Positions 51,887 to 64,000 of a stretch of DNA of 64,000 nucleotides are shown one piece after another. The position numbers and the translations under genes are program-made. The number at the start of each line of letters is the position of its first letter. Position 1 is the stretch's first letter. This DNA is from Lytechinus pictus (taxonomy: Eukaryota; Echinodermata; Echinoidea; Temnopleuroida; Toxopneustidae), in assembly GCF_037042905.1 (NCBI RefSeq), contig NC_087253.1, positions 11,203,001 to 11,267,000 of the forward strand, given 5' to 3'. The notes under the pieces were generated by a model. It had not been told where the DNA came from. It searched no databases and saw only the letters and a program-made list of their open reading frames with translations.

Positions 51887-51946
51887 CCCTTCCCTCGAAA
51901 CCGCCATTAGACTGACCAAGAGATACAGACATTGCCCATGTATCCT
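51887..51946 (-). CDS. Candidate exon of an unidentified gene
   Basis: 60 nt phase 1-1 exon-like stretch with acceptor AAATTAG and donor G followed by GTAAATATC. It reads DTWAMSVSLGQSNGG then FEGRG. The symmetric phase, composition and splice sites look real, but no neighbouring exon was identified and I do not recognise the protein. The stretch between it and the MITE at 51107 has a private insertion near 51710-51875 relative to unit 1. Confidence 0.3.
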
Positions 51947-54426
51947 CTAATTTGAACAATAAAAAATATGTTTACGAAAGAGGATCAGTTAGGTTAGGAG
52001 TCCAGTAGAACTATAAAAGAGTTATTGTTGAAGAATACAGAAAATGGTGGTCACACCTGTTTATCTTAATATACATACATAACATTTTGTTGGAAAATAT
52101 GAATTAATTTTCTGCCTGGTGTATACATAAATTACATTCTGTGTATTTCGATGTCTTCATACGATCCTGTATTTAAATACGGACAATTTTATATTTACCC
52201 TGAAAAGATACACAAAACGTACCATAATAGTCAGTATTCCACCAATTTCTTCAATAAAACATAATAAAAAGTACAAAATCAGTAAAAAGACATTTTTCAG
52301 CTCACCGTGATTTAAAAAAAGATGACAGATTTACAAACATGTTCATAAGAGGGCAGGCCGTAAAAGTCAAATGTATGCCCCCCAAAAATTGAATTTCTCA
52401 TGCAAGCCTCACAAACATCACAAACGTTATTTTGTGAAATGAGTAAAGACCTCCTTGGGCCCATAACAAAAAGCTTAGCAATCATTGTTAAAGAATATCT
52501 CTACAATTGATTGCATTGTCTACAATGTACAATCAATCATGAAAATCAAGCATACGATTAATCACCAACCTTCGTGTTACCATGGTTACGGGACCCAGGT
52601 TACAGTGAAGTTTACTCTGATTTTTTTAATTGAATATATGCTGCGGAGCATTGAGTGGAACTGAAAAATGAAGTTAGCAAAATATTTGATGTCAGCCCAG
52701 AATTTATAAACTGTATATCTAGAGATATATATGACAAAATGGTAACCATTCTTTGGCCTAAAAATAGTTCTTTTTTTTTTTTTTTTTAAGAACGGACAGG
52801 TATTTATTTGCATATTCCTGAAATATTGAGTTTCAATAAATTATTAAGTTGTTTGAAAATAATTGATGCATGTTAAAACTCTAAATAGCGCTAAAGGGCA
52901 GAAACAACCTTCAAACAACTCATCTTTCTTGAAGTCTCTTTTCTCTTCTTCTTTTCACTCTCTTTCTCCCTAGTCTTTATTCTTTCTCTCTCTCTTCGCC
53001 ATCTTTCCCTTTTTTCTATCCTCCGTTCATTGCGTGTCACTTTAAATGTGTAATTACCACTGCAAATCTTCATCATGCGTACCTGAATCTGTTTGTTCAA
53101 TTAAGTTATATTAAATTTTATTGATAATGACAATGATTTTCACTACATATATATATTTGCAACTTTATTTAATTGTAATAATTGCTTACAAAAATTATGT
53201 TTGCATTATTTCGGCGGATTACAAGTAATAGCGTATTCTCGCATCCACTTCGCGGACGCTTTCTGGAACGTTAAATCTATTGAAAAAGCCCCTCAAGTCA
53301 CAATGGACAGATTAGAAGTCATTGTCGAAGAATTGATGAACCGCAACAGCACATCGTCTTAGATTCGGACCGGACGAAAACAATTCAAATAGGCCCTTGT
53401 CGTTTTTCCAGGAGATCGTTTCATAAAGCTGTTCGTAAGTTTAGAGTGACTTTAAGAACTACTTGTGATCCTTTCTTGTGGTAAGTGGTATAGACCAAAA
53501 TGTTCATTGGCGATGGTTGCACGCGTACGAAAGGTTCACCATGCAGGCGTTCTCAAAATCACTCTTAACTTAGGAACAGCCTTTTGAAACGGCCCCCAGG
53601 TAGGCATTTAATGACAGCTGTAAGCACTGACTAAATTGTCAGTGCTGACAATTTCAATAAAATATTTGGTTTTGATTGGCTGAGTGGCACTGGCCTAAGA
53701 CTGTTACTATGGTAACTGTCGGAGAAAGACAACTTGTCATTGCTGACAACTTTCATGAAACGGTCTCTAGGACAACACTGCTGTTTTGATTCACCGATTT
53801 TCGACAAAGACTGCTTTGTTATGAAGGGCTTTTGACAAAAGATACCCTGTGTTATAGAAAGCGTCTGCCGCGATTGCGAAAAAATGTCTCATTAATGCTG
53901 CCCATAAGAACAATACTAGCGTTGGAACGCAGGAGAACACGGGATATGATTGTTAGAAATCGAAGAACATGGACTATTTGATGTCAAGAAAGCCGAAGGA
54001 CACTGAATTTGCATTTTAGAAAGCGGAAAACTAGGGACTATGCGCTAAAGCTACTACTACTTGTTCTATGTGACCAGTCACCCTAAAACCAACGATAATT
54101 AAGTCGCCAAAGAAAGTTCTCGGTAATAACTTCGTCTTCAAACGTAAATAAATGCAAATTTAGTTTATCTGAAAGAGCAATTCTTCTTCTTCATACTGTC
54201 AAAATGCGAGGTTGGAATGTTAAATAAAAGATAAGATCCAGAGTTTTCTGTGCGCAATTTTTTACTGCTTGTAAGTTTGACTGAAAGTTATGTTTCAGTG
54301 TGCCCAAACTTCAAACCTTGTTTTTTCGTTATTCTTTGAAGCTCTCAGAGAATTTCTTCTACATCAACTTGTTTTGGTTAATATATAACACGGTTTTTTT
54401 TTCGAGTAACATAAAATATAGATAGT

Positions 54427-54792
54427 GCGCACTGGCTAGCGTATAGCGCGCTCTCTCTCCCGGGCAAGTCCAGCGATGCGTCGGCGCAGGCACTAATCTG
54501 CGTTCCGCTGAGCGCGGTGGCTCGGAGAAAAGTAGGTAATTCAACGCAAGTAACCGGAATTTGCAAGCTCAGCGCATATATTTTGGTTATAAATTATTAA
54601 AAGTAGGATATAAAACAAATATATCAGGCGTTTCATTCGAAAGCATAGTGGGAATTATTAATCCTCGGTTGGACTGGCAAAACTACTATATTTCCCTCGG
54701 GGCTTTGCCCCTCGGGAAAAATAGTAATTGCCAGACCAGCCTCGGATAAATAATTCCACTATACTTTCTCAAAGCCTGATATATTTGTTTAT
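54427..54792. mobile_element. Unit 3-specific insertion with foldback, replaces lectin 3' flank
   Basis: Units 1 and 2 have about 75 bp here, including the ATTAAA signal; unit 3 has 365 bp. The second half (54613-54790) is a foldback: AAACAAATATATCAGGC inverted at GCCTGATATATTTGTTT, arms about 80 bp, loop at CGGGGCTTTGCCCC. The first half is GC-rich and unrelated to anything else in the window. Confidence 0.75.
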
Positions 54793-54851
54793 TATAACAT
54801 TTTACGTCGAACTGATTTGATTTGACTATGTCAAAATATGTCATTAATCGA

Positions 54852-55070
54852 TTACAGGGTGATATCGATCTTGCAGAAATAACTTCTCGCATAGGCACTG
54901 CACTTCCTAGTAAGCCATTTGCCGTCATCCATGTCCATGCCGACACATTGTTTGTCAGTATCGGGTTGGCCTGGAGCCCAATTGGTGAAGTCCACTGGTG
55001 AGCCATCCGTCCACGTTACGAAAGATCCTCCGCCCGGTTGACGGCGTCCTAACCACACGGAAGGGTTTAT
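54852..55070 (-). CDS. Lectin gene 3 exon 5: C-terminal half of lectin domain
   Basis: 72 codons and TAA after TTTTTTCAG, phase 0. APGQPD kept; [20 protein letters not shown] shows Met to Lys before the fifth Cys. Confidence 0.9.
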   Translation of the reverse strand: MNPSVWLGRRQPGGGSFVTWTDGSPVDFTNWAPGQPDTDKQCVGMDMDDGKWLTRKCSAYARSYFCKIDITL

Positions 55071-57804
55071 CTGAAAAAATATATGTATATAAAGAATAGT
55101 CGTTATGATCACATTTTGGAATTGGGGTTAACTAAAGCCCCTTTCACAATTGACGTACGACCTGTTTACGACCACTTGCAACAGTTTTTTCTTGTTGTTG
55201 CACGATCGATCTCTTGGTGTCTTGCGAGCACTCGCAGTCGTTGTAGACGATCGCACAAACTCGAGGTGGTCGGAGGTGATCGTGACTGGTCGCATCTGAA
55301 CTTTGAACATGTTCAAAATCCAAACGCGATCAAATACGATTGATTCACTCGCAACAGGTCGTACCATCGGTCGGGCGATCATCGTGTGAGTGTTGTTCAA
55401 CGTTGTACGACTTGGTGCGAGAGGTGGCACAACTAAGTATAGTCGCATTTAGTCGAGTGGAGGTCGTACAACACTTGCACAAGTGCTGGAGACCTACAGA
55501 GACCAGTCTTGCGACTGGGTGCGATAATATGAGACTGTTGCAAGACCGATCGAAATTACGGCTTACTACATTCCACTACCGTTGCATTCGCATGTATGCG
55601 ACCATTCAGCCCCTTTCACAATTGACGTCCGACCAGTTTACGACCGCCTGCAACAGTTTTTTCTTGTTGTTGCACGATCGATCTCTTGGTGTCTTGCGAG
55701 CACTCGCAGTCGTTGTAGACGGTCGCACGAACTCGAGGTGGTCGTGACTGGTCACATCTGAACTTTGAACATGTTCAAAATCCGAACGCGATCAAATACG
55801 ATCGATTCACTCGCATCAGGCCGTACCCGGGTCGTACCATCGGTCGGGCGATCATCGTGCGAGTGTTGTTCAACGTTGTACGACTTGGTGCGAGAGGTGG
55901 CACAACTAAGTAGTCGCATTTACTTGACTGGAGGTCGTGCAACACTTGCACATGTGCAAGCGACCTACATGTACAGAGACCTGTCTTGCGACTGGTTGCG
56001 ATAATAATATGGGCTATAAGACTGTTGCAAGACCGATCGCAACGGCTTACAACATTGCACTACCGTTTCAGTCGCATGTATGCGACCGTTCCACTCGCAA
56101 TCCCTCGTGCAACACTCGCATGTGATCGCACGAGCACAATAAGAGCATATGCGACTTACTCGTGCAACGAGGTTTACTGGTTGTTTTTGTTGTGCGACAG
56201 CTGTTGCAACTGTGAAAGCCTCTGTGCGATCTTATGAGATGACTAGCGATTGATGCCTGTTGCAGCCTGTCGCACGACCAAAAGGTCGCAAATAGTCGTA
56301 CGTCAATTGTGAAAGGGGCTTAAGAGAGAGGGGACCTAGAGAGCTAGGAACCTAACTGTAAGATTACCATCCACTCGTACTGGTTGTTTCAACTTTCGTC
56401 CACGTACCCGCCCGAGATGGACAGCGCTATATAGAGTACCGAAGCGATGACGTCAGTTGCCGTGGTGTCATGGCAGCCGGGTTCTACATAAATGAACCCA
56501 CCGAATAAAAGTGTGTGTTTCTCATAGGAGAAAATGGCTGCTAACGGAATTTGATCGCTTGCAAACTATTTTTCAGATGAGCCAACGTGTACAGACGATC
56601 GTCAGTTGCGACTCTATTTAAAACCAGCCCGCCATGAAACCATGGCAACAGACGTCACACTTCGGTACTCTTTATCAATCGACAACGATGGTCAGTAAAA
56701 TGTCGCTCATAATTATGCTGATAGATAATTGTGGCATACGTCACGTCATAAAGTGCATTAGATGTGCGCAAATACAAGCTCTAAGCCCCGCCGCGGCGGG
56801 GCTTAGAGCTTGTATTTGCGCAACTAATAATCAAAGCGCGCTTTGATTATTAGTTGCCCATTTCATTCAATATTACCGGAAAATGACTCTTTACGGCCAG
56901 TACCGCATGTGTAAATGACACGTTTTAGATATTTCACTGTTTTAACAAATTGGATTGCTTAATGTATTTCCAATTCACGGTGCTCTTTGATGAATGATTG
57001 TTTTAAGTGATCGAAGATTTTCAAGATAAAATGATAATCCCTTCAGAGGTAATTCTGGACGAAACCATTTGACAATGGGGGTTTTAGCAATATTTTTTTT
57101 CATGAGCATTTCTTTTACAAATTGCTGCCGATTGCTGCGCTATAAATACCATGGCGGTCTTTGTTATAGTTCATGCTTTACATTGATACCAAATTTAGCT
57201 GCATATACGTGCATTTTCTGGAGATATAACCAATTTTCCAACAACATGCTCGCCGTATTTATCACAAAAATCGTTCAAAGTTAGTGTCCCATTATGCACG
57301 TGCCGAACGTTGCGGGTGACATTAAACAAAAGCTTCTGAGCCAATCAAAACCTGGAATTTCATTGGTATTGTTATTACCGATAACCGTCATGAAACATCC
57401 TCCTGTGGCCCGTTTCATAAAGGACTTACAACTGTTGTAACTTTGTCATTTCGGCAACTACCATGGAAACCTTGATTATGATTGGCTGCTATATAGCTGA
57501 GCCCTGTTATACCATGGTAGTTGCCATTATGGCAAAGTTACAACAGTTGCAGGTCCTTTATGAAACGGGCCGCAGGAGGATGTTTCATGACGGTTATCAG
57601 TAATAACAATACCAATGAAATCCCAGGTTTTTATTGGCTCAGAAGCTTTGGCAAGACATCTTTCATATCATTCCTACGTAATATTGCCGTAACTTCAAAG
57701 CACAAACGTGGTTAGAGCACAGGCCCTAATAAAACAATTTTGATATATATATATATATTTAAAAAAAAAATATATATATATATTATTTATATATATATAT
57801 ATAT

Positions 57805-57893
<89 letters not shown>

Positions 57894-58898
57894 TTAATGA
57901 GGCAAAGTGGTAATGCATTGTACTTTGTTCCAACAGTTTATTTTGAATTCCAAATTTTCGACGTTAAACATACGTCTTCCTCAGGGATACAATATATATA
58001 TATATATAAACTCCTCAAAAAAAGTTTGGAAATCTGACTTTGATCGATAATCCCTCTTCGGTTTTAGTGAAAATCAATGTGTAATTAATATCAATGAATA
58101 GAGCATTTAATTTTCTTTAAGATGATACCCTACATGATATGATTACGGTTCACATGGAGGTGCAGTGCCTTAAAATGTGGGGCAAGGTCAAAATTAAAAA
58201 GTTGCAAAATGACGCAATATTGAAAGTCACTGTTCTTTTTTCCGTGGTGATGATCATGAGTGAGTTTTTCAGTAATTTCTTTCAATTGTTTTCATGCACC
58301 TTAACATCAACATTAACATGGAATCAAACACACCTCTGCACAAGCAAAAACATAACAAACAAACATGCATGGGTATTTCAAGCAACGACACAAACCATCA
58401 CTACAGAAGCAGGGGCTTGGTTTGAATGGATTTTCATCTCTACTGACACAGACAAAAGAACCATGTTCTGTATTGACCCTTCATGACTATTTCTGCTCGT
58501 TTTGCAGCTTTTCGATTCAGACCTCATCCAACACTTTTGAATCCTGCTCTTTTCGTGATGGCATGATCATAACAAGCATGGTATCATCTTAAAGAAAATT
58601 AAATGATTTTTTGAATGATATCAAATATGCATTGTGCAATATTGGGAGTTGGGAGAAAGGAATGGTCATACTCAGATTTCCAAACCATTTTTGCTCGTTT
58701 TGCAGCTTTTCAATTCAGACCTCATCCAACACATTTGAATCCTGCTCTTTTCGTGATGACATGATCATAACACGCATGGTATCATTTAAAAGAGAATTAA
58801 ATTATCTTTCGATTGATGTAATATATGCATTGTTTAAAATTGGGAGTAGGGAGAAATAATGGCCAAACACAGATTTCCAAACTTTTTTGAGAGGTTTT

Positions 58899-58936
<38 letters not shown>

Positions 58937-61900
58937 GTGAAAGAAAATGGATGAAGAGAACAATGGTAGGCGTAGCTTAAATCAAGGTTCCCCAGAGCTA
59001 TCTACCCTTTTTGGAAAAATTGGTGATGCCGAAAAAATGTCCCTGCCGGGAATCGAACCCGGGCCCCCAGCTTTGAACGCCGGTGCCTTAACCACTAGAC
59101 CACAGAGACGGGTTAGTGGCTAGGGCGACCCCGATCCAATTGACCGTCAGATAGACAGATTTTCGACACCATACCAATTATAATTTCCTTTGTCGGGTGA
59201 AGGTGGGTTTTGAACAATGACAAGCCGCCATGCCTCAGCTGGATCAAAGCTATTGCTTTGATACAGTACACGTATATATATATATATATATATATTTATT
59301 GCGCGTTGGTATCATCACCACATGATGCAACCTGTTTTGGATTTAATAAATTCATCCCTGAAGAAGGTCTATGACCGAAAATTTGGAAGATTATGTCTCC
59401 TCACGGCGTTTCTATTAAGTCTTCATTTGTTTCTATATATATATATATATATTGTCATTTTGCGCTTTGAAATTGGGTTTTTTAACAAGATAGGGCTTTA
59501 TAAAGAAGTCTCGGGAACGCCATTAGGCTGCAAAGTCAAACCTCTTTCCCGATCAAAACAATTTGCGGGGAAACCAGTCCTTGCCAGCAAATGTATTCCA
59601 ATTGATTTATCAGTCAAAAATACATACCCCTTCCATGTTCCAAATAAAATTCAATTCTTCCCGGCTGTGAATGGACAGTATGTTTGCTCGTGTTCCGGAT
59701 ATTTTAACGCCACGACAATTCGATAGGGCCGTCTCGAATATAGCCGTCTCAGAGAAGTAGCCGTAACAGCTCCCTCGAAAATAGATCCAAGAATCTGGAC
59801 AAGTCCAGGCTAATTAAGTTTGAAAGAAACGGTGAAGGCTGGTCAGTCAGAGTCCTTGAGATATCAACTAATCACATGCATGCATGGCACCAGGCAAAAG
59901 TCTTCAGAAAACGGATGAAATACTATGGAAAGGTGCTTGAAATAACGCCATGGCTGGGACCCGAACATACCTCCTTCAGTCTTAAAGGAGAGAGTCAGAA
60001 CCGGTGATTACTAGGGATTGATAAATATAGGGTGCATCGCCTTGCCTGCCCCATTGGCGGCGGAAGTCTAAAAATTTAGGGGGGACCACCAAAAAATTTT
60101 GACAAGCCAAAAAAAGGTTACATATTATCAAATTTTAGGGGGAGGCCGACAAAAAAATTTGACAAGCAAAAAAAAAAAAAAAAAAAGGTCATCAACGAAA
60201 AATTTAGGGGTGGACACGTCCTCCCCCCGTCCCCCCGGTTCCGCCGCCTATGGCCTGCCCCACCCCAAAAAATATTAAATAAATAAATTAATTTTAAAAA
60301 ACCCACAAAAACCACTGGCGTATTCATTTTATACCGATTTCCGAAATTCTCCTCCCAATCTTCCCAAAACCAGAAGTTTTCAACCTCAATATTGGTCGAA
60401 TCGACAAATCATTTCCTTCCCAAGAATCTGACTTTAAAAAGGTCGTTATGCCTAGTCTCCAGAACAGAATTTCAGTTACTTCTTTCTTTGGCCTATACAA
60501 AAAAAATTGGCGGATCTCCCACGAATGGGGTGCTTCCCGCCCTTCCCCTGATCTCCGGATCAGCTACAATTATAGACCTACCACAAACCGGTCCATAATA
60601 TCCCGACCGGCAGCTGCACTCAAATCCATCAAGTGTCTCCACACAGCTACCTCCATTCAGACAAGGTGATGACAGGCAATCTGCGGGTGAGTTAAAAAAA
60701 AATTACATTTCGCAATCTTTAATTGTTGGATTTTTAGGGGTCTTTATCAAAAGGTATATTTTGGGGTGCCAAGCTCGAAATGTAATCAATTGTCCTCAAT
60801 TCGTTACGATTATTACTCTGGGTTTTCTAAATATGTGGGCTCATGACCAGGGATCTGGGAACCGGGGGTGCTGGGGGTGCTGAAGCACCCCCAGAAATTT
60901 TCCTGGGGGTGCTGCGTGTATTATTTTCCATAGACAGCACCCCCACGAAATCAGGTTCCCCCTGTATTTTTTTAAATATGTTATAATGTACATAATTATC
61001 ACATCCGACAATCACAGATCATTTACTACTGTCTTTCACATATTCCAATAACATGTATCCCTCCTAACGCGACTTAAACAACAGATCAAGCTCCTCGATA
61101 GCAGGGAGGGACCATAGAGATACTAGCAAACTAGTAATAAATTTATATCTCTATTGGAGGGACATGGGTGCGGTTGGACTTGAAACTTCCAGGTTTATGT
61201 CGAATCAAGTGTGCGCGCGCCCGAACAACCGTGTTTTGTATAAACAATTACAAGTCAGACAATCGAAATCAAATTTTACAGTCTTTTTCGCTCTGTTCCA
61301 TTGCCATGGGGATCGGGGGTGCTGCGTGTGTTTCCTTAGGCACCACCTCCTGGAAATCTGGTACAGGTGTAGTTATGATAAATGACAGAATTGTAATGAA
61401 AATGAACGACCTTTTGTAGAAACCTCCCCCTTCAGAATTGTCCGACACAGTACTTGAGATAGCGTTTAAATTCACCATTTGTCAGATCGGAATATCAATT
61501 ATTTTCTGCTCGCGCTTCGCGCTCGCATTATTGATTTTTTATAATAAAATGAAATGTACTTAGAATGTCCAGATACTAGGTCTAAATCTAAACACGCGCA
61601 CGCATGTTTATTCAGATACGCAGCTTGTTTTGGGGGTACTCCGGGCTGAAAATATTTATTTCAAATACATTTTATCAAATAAACAATAATAAACAAATGG
61701 CTAAGTTATTTAATTTCAAAGTTAAACAATATTTTGTGAAAACGGTGATATGCATGTCGTCATGAATATTTATAAGGTGGGTTGATGATGTCACATCCCC
61801 ACTATCCTTTTTCTTATGTTATTACATGGAATTAAAATTATTTCATTTTTTTCATACCAGTGTGAATGATATGTCTCCCTTATAATGAAAAACAGTTGCA

Positions 61901-64000
61901 GCAAAGAATATCTACTGGACTAAATCAGTTTTCAATTCAATTGTTTCGGTTCTTGAAGGGAAAATATTGAATAAATCTAATTTTACATTATAAAATACAA
62001 AAGAAGAAGTGGGGGATATGACATCATAAGTTTGCTCATCGAATATTAACGAAGACATGCCTGAAACTGTTTCATCGGCAATGCAATAACTTCGATATTC
62101 CTTGTCTGATTTTGATCAAATCTTTATTCTTTTGTTTATCTGATTTTTCTTTATCTGTTCATACCATATTACATTTTCTGCTCGCGCTCGAATTATTAAT
62201 ACGGAATATATCCAATTACCCATTTTTTTCTTGATTTACAAAACATGAATAATGTCCAATTTTTAGGTCTGAAATCTCAATTTTGTTTCGGCTACCGCTT
62301 TGCGCTCGCATCAATTGTATAGTTATATACCTATCCTGTTCATGATTAGAAAAGTGCTTAGAATGTCCAGTATTTAGGTCGGCATGTCATTTTTTTAGCT
62401 CGCGCTTCGCTCTCGCATTATTTGATTGTCGATATATGAATCGTCTTCATGGGTAACTGCAAACAGTCCTTATGACAGGTCCCTTTCGATCAGGCCAGAG
62501 CGTATATTAAAAATATCTGCTCGCGCCGATCGCGCTCGCAGTTATTATTTGTTACATACGCATCTTGTTCAGGACCACAAACATTGCTAAAATGTTAAAT
62601 TTTCAGGACAAAATACATGAAACCCCCCCCCCAAAAAAAAAAAAAAATAGCTCGCGCTTCGCGCTCGATTTATCTGATTATATATTTAGGTTCTTTTATA
62701 AGAATAAAGCTAAGAAGTGACTGTCATATATATGAATATGTGTGAGGGTGTGTTTGTGTGAGGGTGGGTGGGTGTGTGTGTGTATAAACGAACAATGGAA
62801 AATTCAATTGTGCCCCCCCCCCACCTTTGAGGAGAGAGATTTTAGCACCCCCACTGAAAAAATCGTTCCCAGGTCCCTGCTCATGACCTGGTCCTCAACT
62901 TTCCCTACAATTGGAATATGCAGTTTAGGCCGATTTTCGAAATCTTGCTCCCCATCTGCCTCTAAAGAACAAGAAACATTAGTGCAAGTTGTGGTAGAGA
63001 TTTAAAATTGATTTTAATAATAGTCTGTCTCTGTATAGATAAAAAATATATATATTGCCAAAGGATTTTGGACGAATCTGTTTCATATCTTTCATGCATG
63101 TTGGTAAAAAAATATATATCTATGCTGGGCAATTATTGTCCAATTGAGCAAATTTATTTCCCAATTATTAGTTTTATTACCCAATTTGGACCCTTTTTTG
63201 CCCTACCTTTTTAAAAGTGTATTCTTTTCTATCGCGATCGATGGCTATCCATTTTTTTTTCTTAATTATCATTGGGTAATTAAGTTTCATGAGGAATTAA
63301 AAAATATCTCACTGATTTTTAAAATTATCACATTTGTGAATAAGAACCAATTGATTGCCATTCTGGTAAATTGCCACTTGGTCTACGTCAGTATCGATTA
63401 CTTTTGCAATTTAATCTTATTAATTGGAGCCCATACACCATTGTCTGATCTCCAGTTAGGTTGTCATCATCACCATCACCATCATCATTATTACCATCTG
63501 AATCAAAATTATCACCATCACCATCATCATTACCACCACATGATGTTGGTGATTTTGATGATGATGCTGATCATCATCATCATAATCACCAACATAATCA
63601 TAATCACCATAATCATCATCATAATCATCAGCATCGTCATCATCACCATCACCATCATCATCATCATCACCATCAATATCATCATCATCACCATCATCGA
63701 TATCATCAATGTAATCATCATCACCATCTCCATGCACCAGCATCTCCACCACCAACACCAGCAACAACTTTTACGACCCCAGTCATCATCATCATCAAAA
63801 TATGATACTATTATTATTATTATTGCTATTATATTATTATGATTGTTGTTGGTAATATTATTATTATTATTCGATAAAAAAATACCTGGCTGTTTACAAA
63901 TCAGTTTGTGAGTGAGAACCCGATCGAACTCAGGTGGCAACCGAATGTCTTCATCGGATACTCTCTTCGGAACCAGTTGGATGGTGTCACCATTGTCCAA
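54852..64000 (-). CDS. Secreted EGF/C-type lectin, gene 3 (5' end outside window)
   Basis: Exons seen: 54852-55070 (exon 5), 59628-59809 (exon 4), 60582-60680 (exon 3) and 63886 to the window end (exon 2, 115 of about 171 nt). Lengths and phases match genes 1 and 2 and all frames are open. Variants include Lys at the start of the last Cys pair region (RKCSAY), Thr for Arg in the lectin alpha-2 region, and Pro in QLVP. Intron 4 carries a Harbinger-like insertion and the 3' flank is replaced, so processing may differ. Signal-peptide exons must lie beyond 64000. Confidence 0.8.
55136..56320. mobile_element. Harbinger-like non-autonomous element, 1185 bp
   Basis: AGCCCCTTTCACAATTGACG at the left and its inverse (CGTCAATTGTGAAAGGGGCT) at the right are flanked by TAA (55133-55135, 56321-56323). 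Units 1 and 2 have a single TAA in AACTAAGAGAG. A 3 bp TWA duplication fits PIF/Harbinger. The left part recurs inside from about 55611 (475 bp internal duplication that includes the terminal repeat). Dense CGATCG and TCGCA motifs; no transposase. In intron 4 of lectin gene 3. Confidence 0.85.
56765..56857. repeat. Abutting palindromes, unit 3 copy
   Basis: Perfect 58 bp palindrome (56765-56822) overlapping a perfect 38 bp palindrome (56820-56857). The second is longer than in units 1 and 2, which lost 4 bp of the left arm. Confidence 0.9.
57328..57649. mobile_element. Foldback element, unit 3 copy
   Basis: Complete copy orthologous to 35994-36314, with both arms. Confidence 0.8.
57743..57895. 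repeat. (TA)n microsatellite, unit 3
   Basis: Counterpart of 4237-4457, shortest of the three. Confidence 0.95.
59038..59109 (-). tRNA. tRNA-like gene, anticodon UCA, unit 3 copy
   Basis: Cloverleaf, anticodon UCA, intact B box GGTTCGATTCC and TTTTTT downstream, identical over the 72 nt to 5622-5693. Confidence 0.55.
59628..59809 (-). CDS. Lectin gene 3 exon 4: N-terminal half of lectin domain
   Basis: 182 nt, phase 1 in and 0 out. It reads [14 protein letters not shown] where gene 1 has KISGRRAN; Cys pattern conserved. Confidence 0.9.
60582..60680 (-). CDS. Lectin gene 3 exon 3: EGF-like domain
   Basis: 99 nt phase 1-1 exon with acceptor CACCCGCAG and donor GTAGGT; protein identical to exon 3 of gene 1 (VETL form). 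Confidence 0.9.
60848..62879. mobile_element. hAT-like non-autonomous element, unit 3 copy
   Basis: Same ends and same CTCATGAC duplication (60840-60847, 62880-62887) as 7476-9605, about 100 bp shorter because of internal deletions. Same CGCGCTTCGCGCTCG subrepeats. Confidence 0.8.
63462..63872. repeat. (CAT)n and (TTA)n microsatellite, unit 3
   Basis: Counterpart of 10172-10540, adjacent to the exon 2 donor; the CAT tract combines the segment unique to unit 2 with the longer tract of unit 1. Confidence 0.95.
63886..64000 (-). CDS. Lectin gene 3 exon 2: Cys3 region, cut by window end
   Basis: 3' part of the exon, from [18 protein letters not shown] to LICKQP, donor GTATTT, phase 1. The acceptor and first two Cys lie beyond the window. 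Confidence 0.75.

Larger units (their letters stand above)
33034..52865. repeat. Segmental tandem duplication, unit 2
   Basis: Colinear with unit 1 from its first base, with offsets drifting from 33034 to 33015 over the first 2 kb. It lacks the 949 bp element found at 2918-3866, the 2130 bp hAT-like element found at 7476-9605, one first-exon block and the THAP segment. It ends with the same 3.5 kb flank that closes unit 1. Confidence 0.9.
52866..64000. repeat. Segmental tandem duplication, unit 3 (partial)
   Basis: Third homologous unit, truncated by the window end inside lectin exon 2. Compared with units 1 and 2 it has a private 3' flank replacement near 54427-54792 and a private Harbinger-like insertion at 55136-56320. 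It shares the 2 kb hAT-like element with unit 1 but not with unit 2. Confidence 0.9.

Overview
The window looks like nuclear DNA of a marine invertebrate deuterostome, most likely an echinoderm (sea urchin the best guess). This is inferred from AT-rich DNA, spliceosomal introns, a secreted EGF plus C-type lectin gene family, and very dense MITE-type DNA transposons with short microsatellites. The species cannot be fixed from sequence alone.

Layout: the window is three tandem copies of one duplicated segment: unit 1 (about 1-33033), unit 2 (about 33034-52865) and unit 3 (about 52866 to the window end). Each unit carries one minus-strand gene for a secreted lectin. The exons can be joined by hand with matching phases: exon 1 (signal peptide, phase 1 donor), exon 2 (57-residue domain with three Cys that I do not recognise), exon 3 (one EGF domain), exon 4 (first half of a long-form C-type lectin domain) and exon 5 (second half plus stop). 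The joined CDS is 726 nt, 241 residues. Genes 1 and 2 are complete and open; gene 3 runs off the window inside exon 2.

Upstream of exon 2, the promoter plus exon 1 block has itself been tandemly duplicated. Gene 1 has four candidate signal-peptide first exons (11663-11717, 14281-14335, 17132-17186, 20965-21019) and gene 2 has three (41532-41586, 44159-44213, 48102-48156). All encode nearly the same 18 residues and all end in phase 1 on GTAAGT. Transposons separate most of them from their ancestral upstream DNA; only the distal copy (20965 and 48102) keeps it intact next to the ATG. This array is the most interesting feature of the window.

Between units 1 and 2 lies a 7.4 kb segment (about 22187-29569) missing from the matching place in unit 2. 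It holds the first two coding exons of a THAP zinc-finger gene (minus strand), its GC-rich promoter-like region, foldback elements, a degenerate 230 bp tandem repeat and a 2.36 kb terminal-inverted-repeat element filled with a 114 bp CCAGTTG-type satellite. The segment is bounded by a 10 bp direct repeat.

The rest is transposon and repeat DNA in introns and flanks. Several elements can be delimited exactly because another unit keeps the empty site: hAT-like elements with 8 bp target duplications, a piggyBac-like MITE at TTAA, a Harbinger-like element at TAA, an element with four nuclear-receptor DR1 sites, perfect palindromes, and a tRNA-like gene with anticodon UCA. Most long open frames in the window are microsatellite or satellite artefacts.
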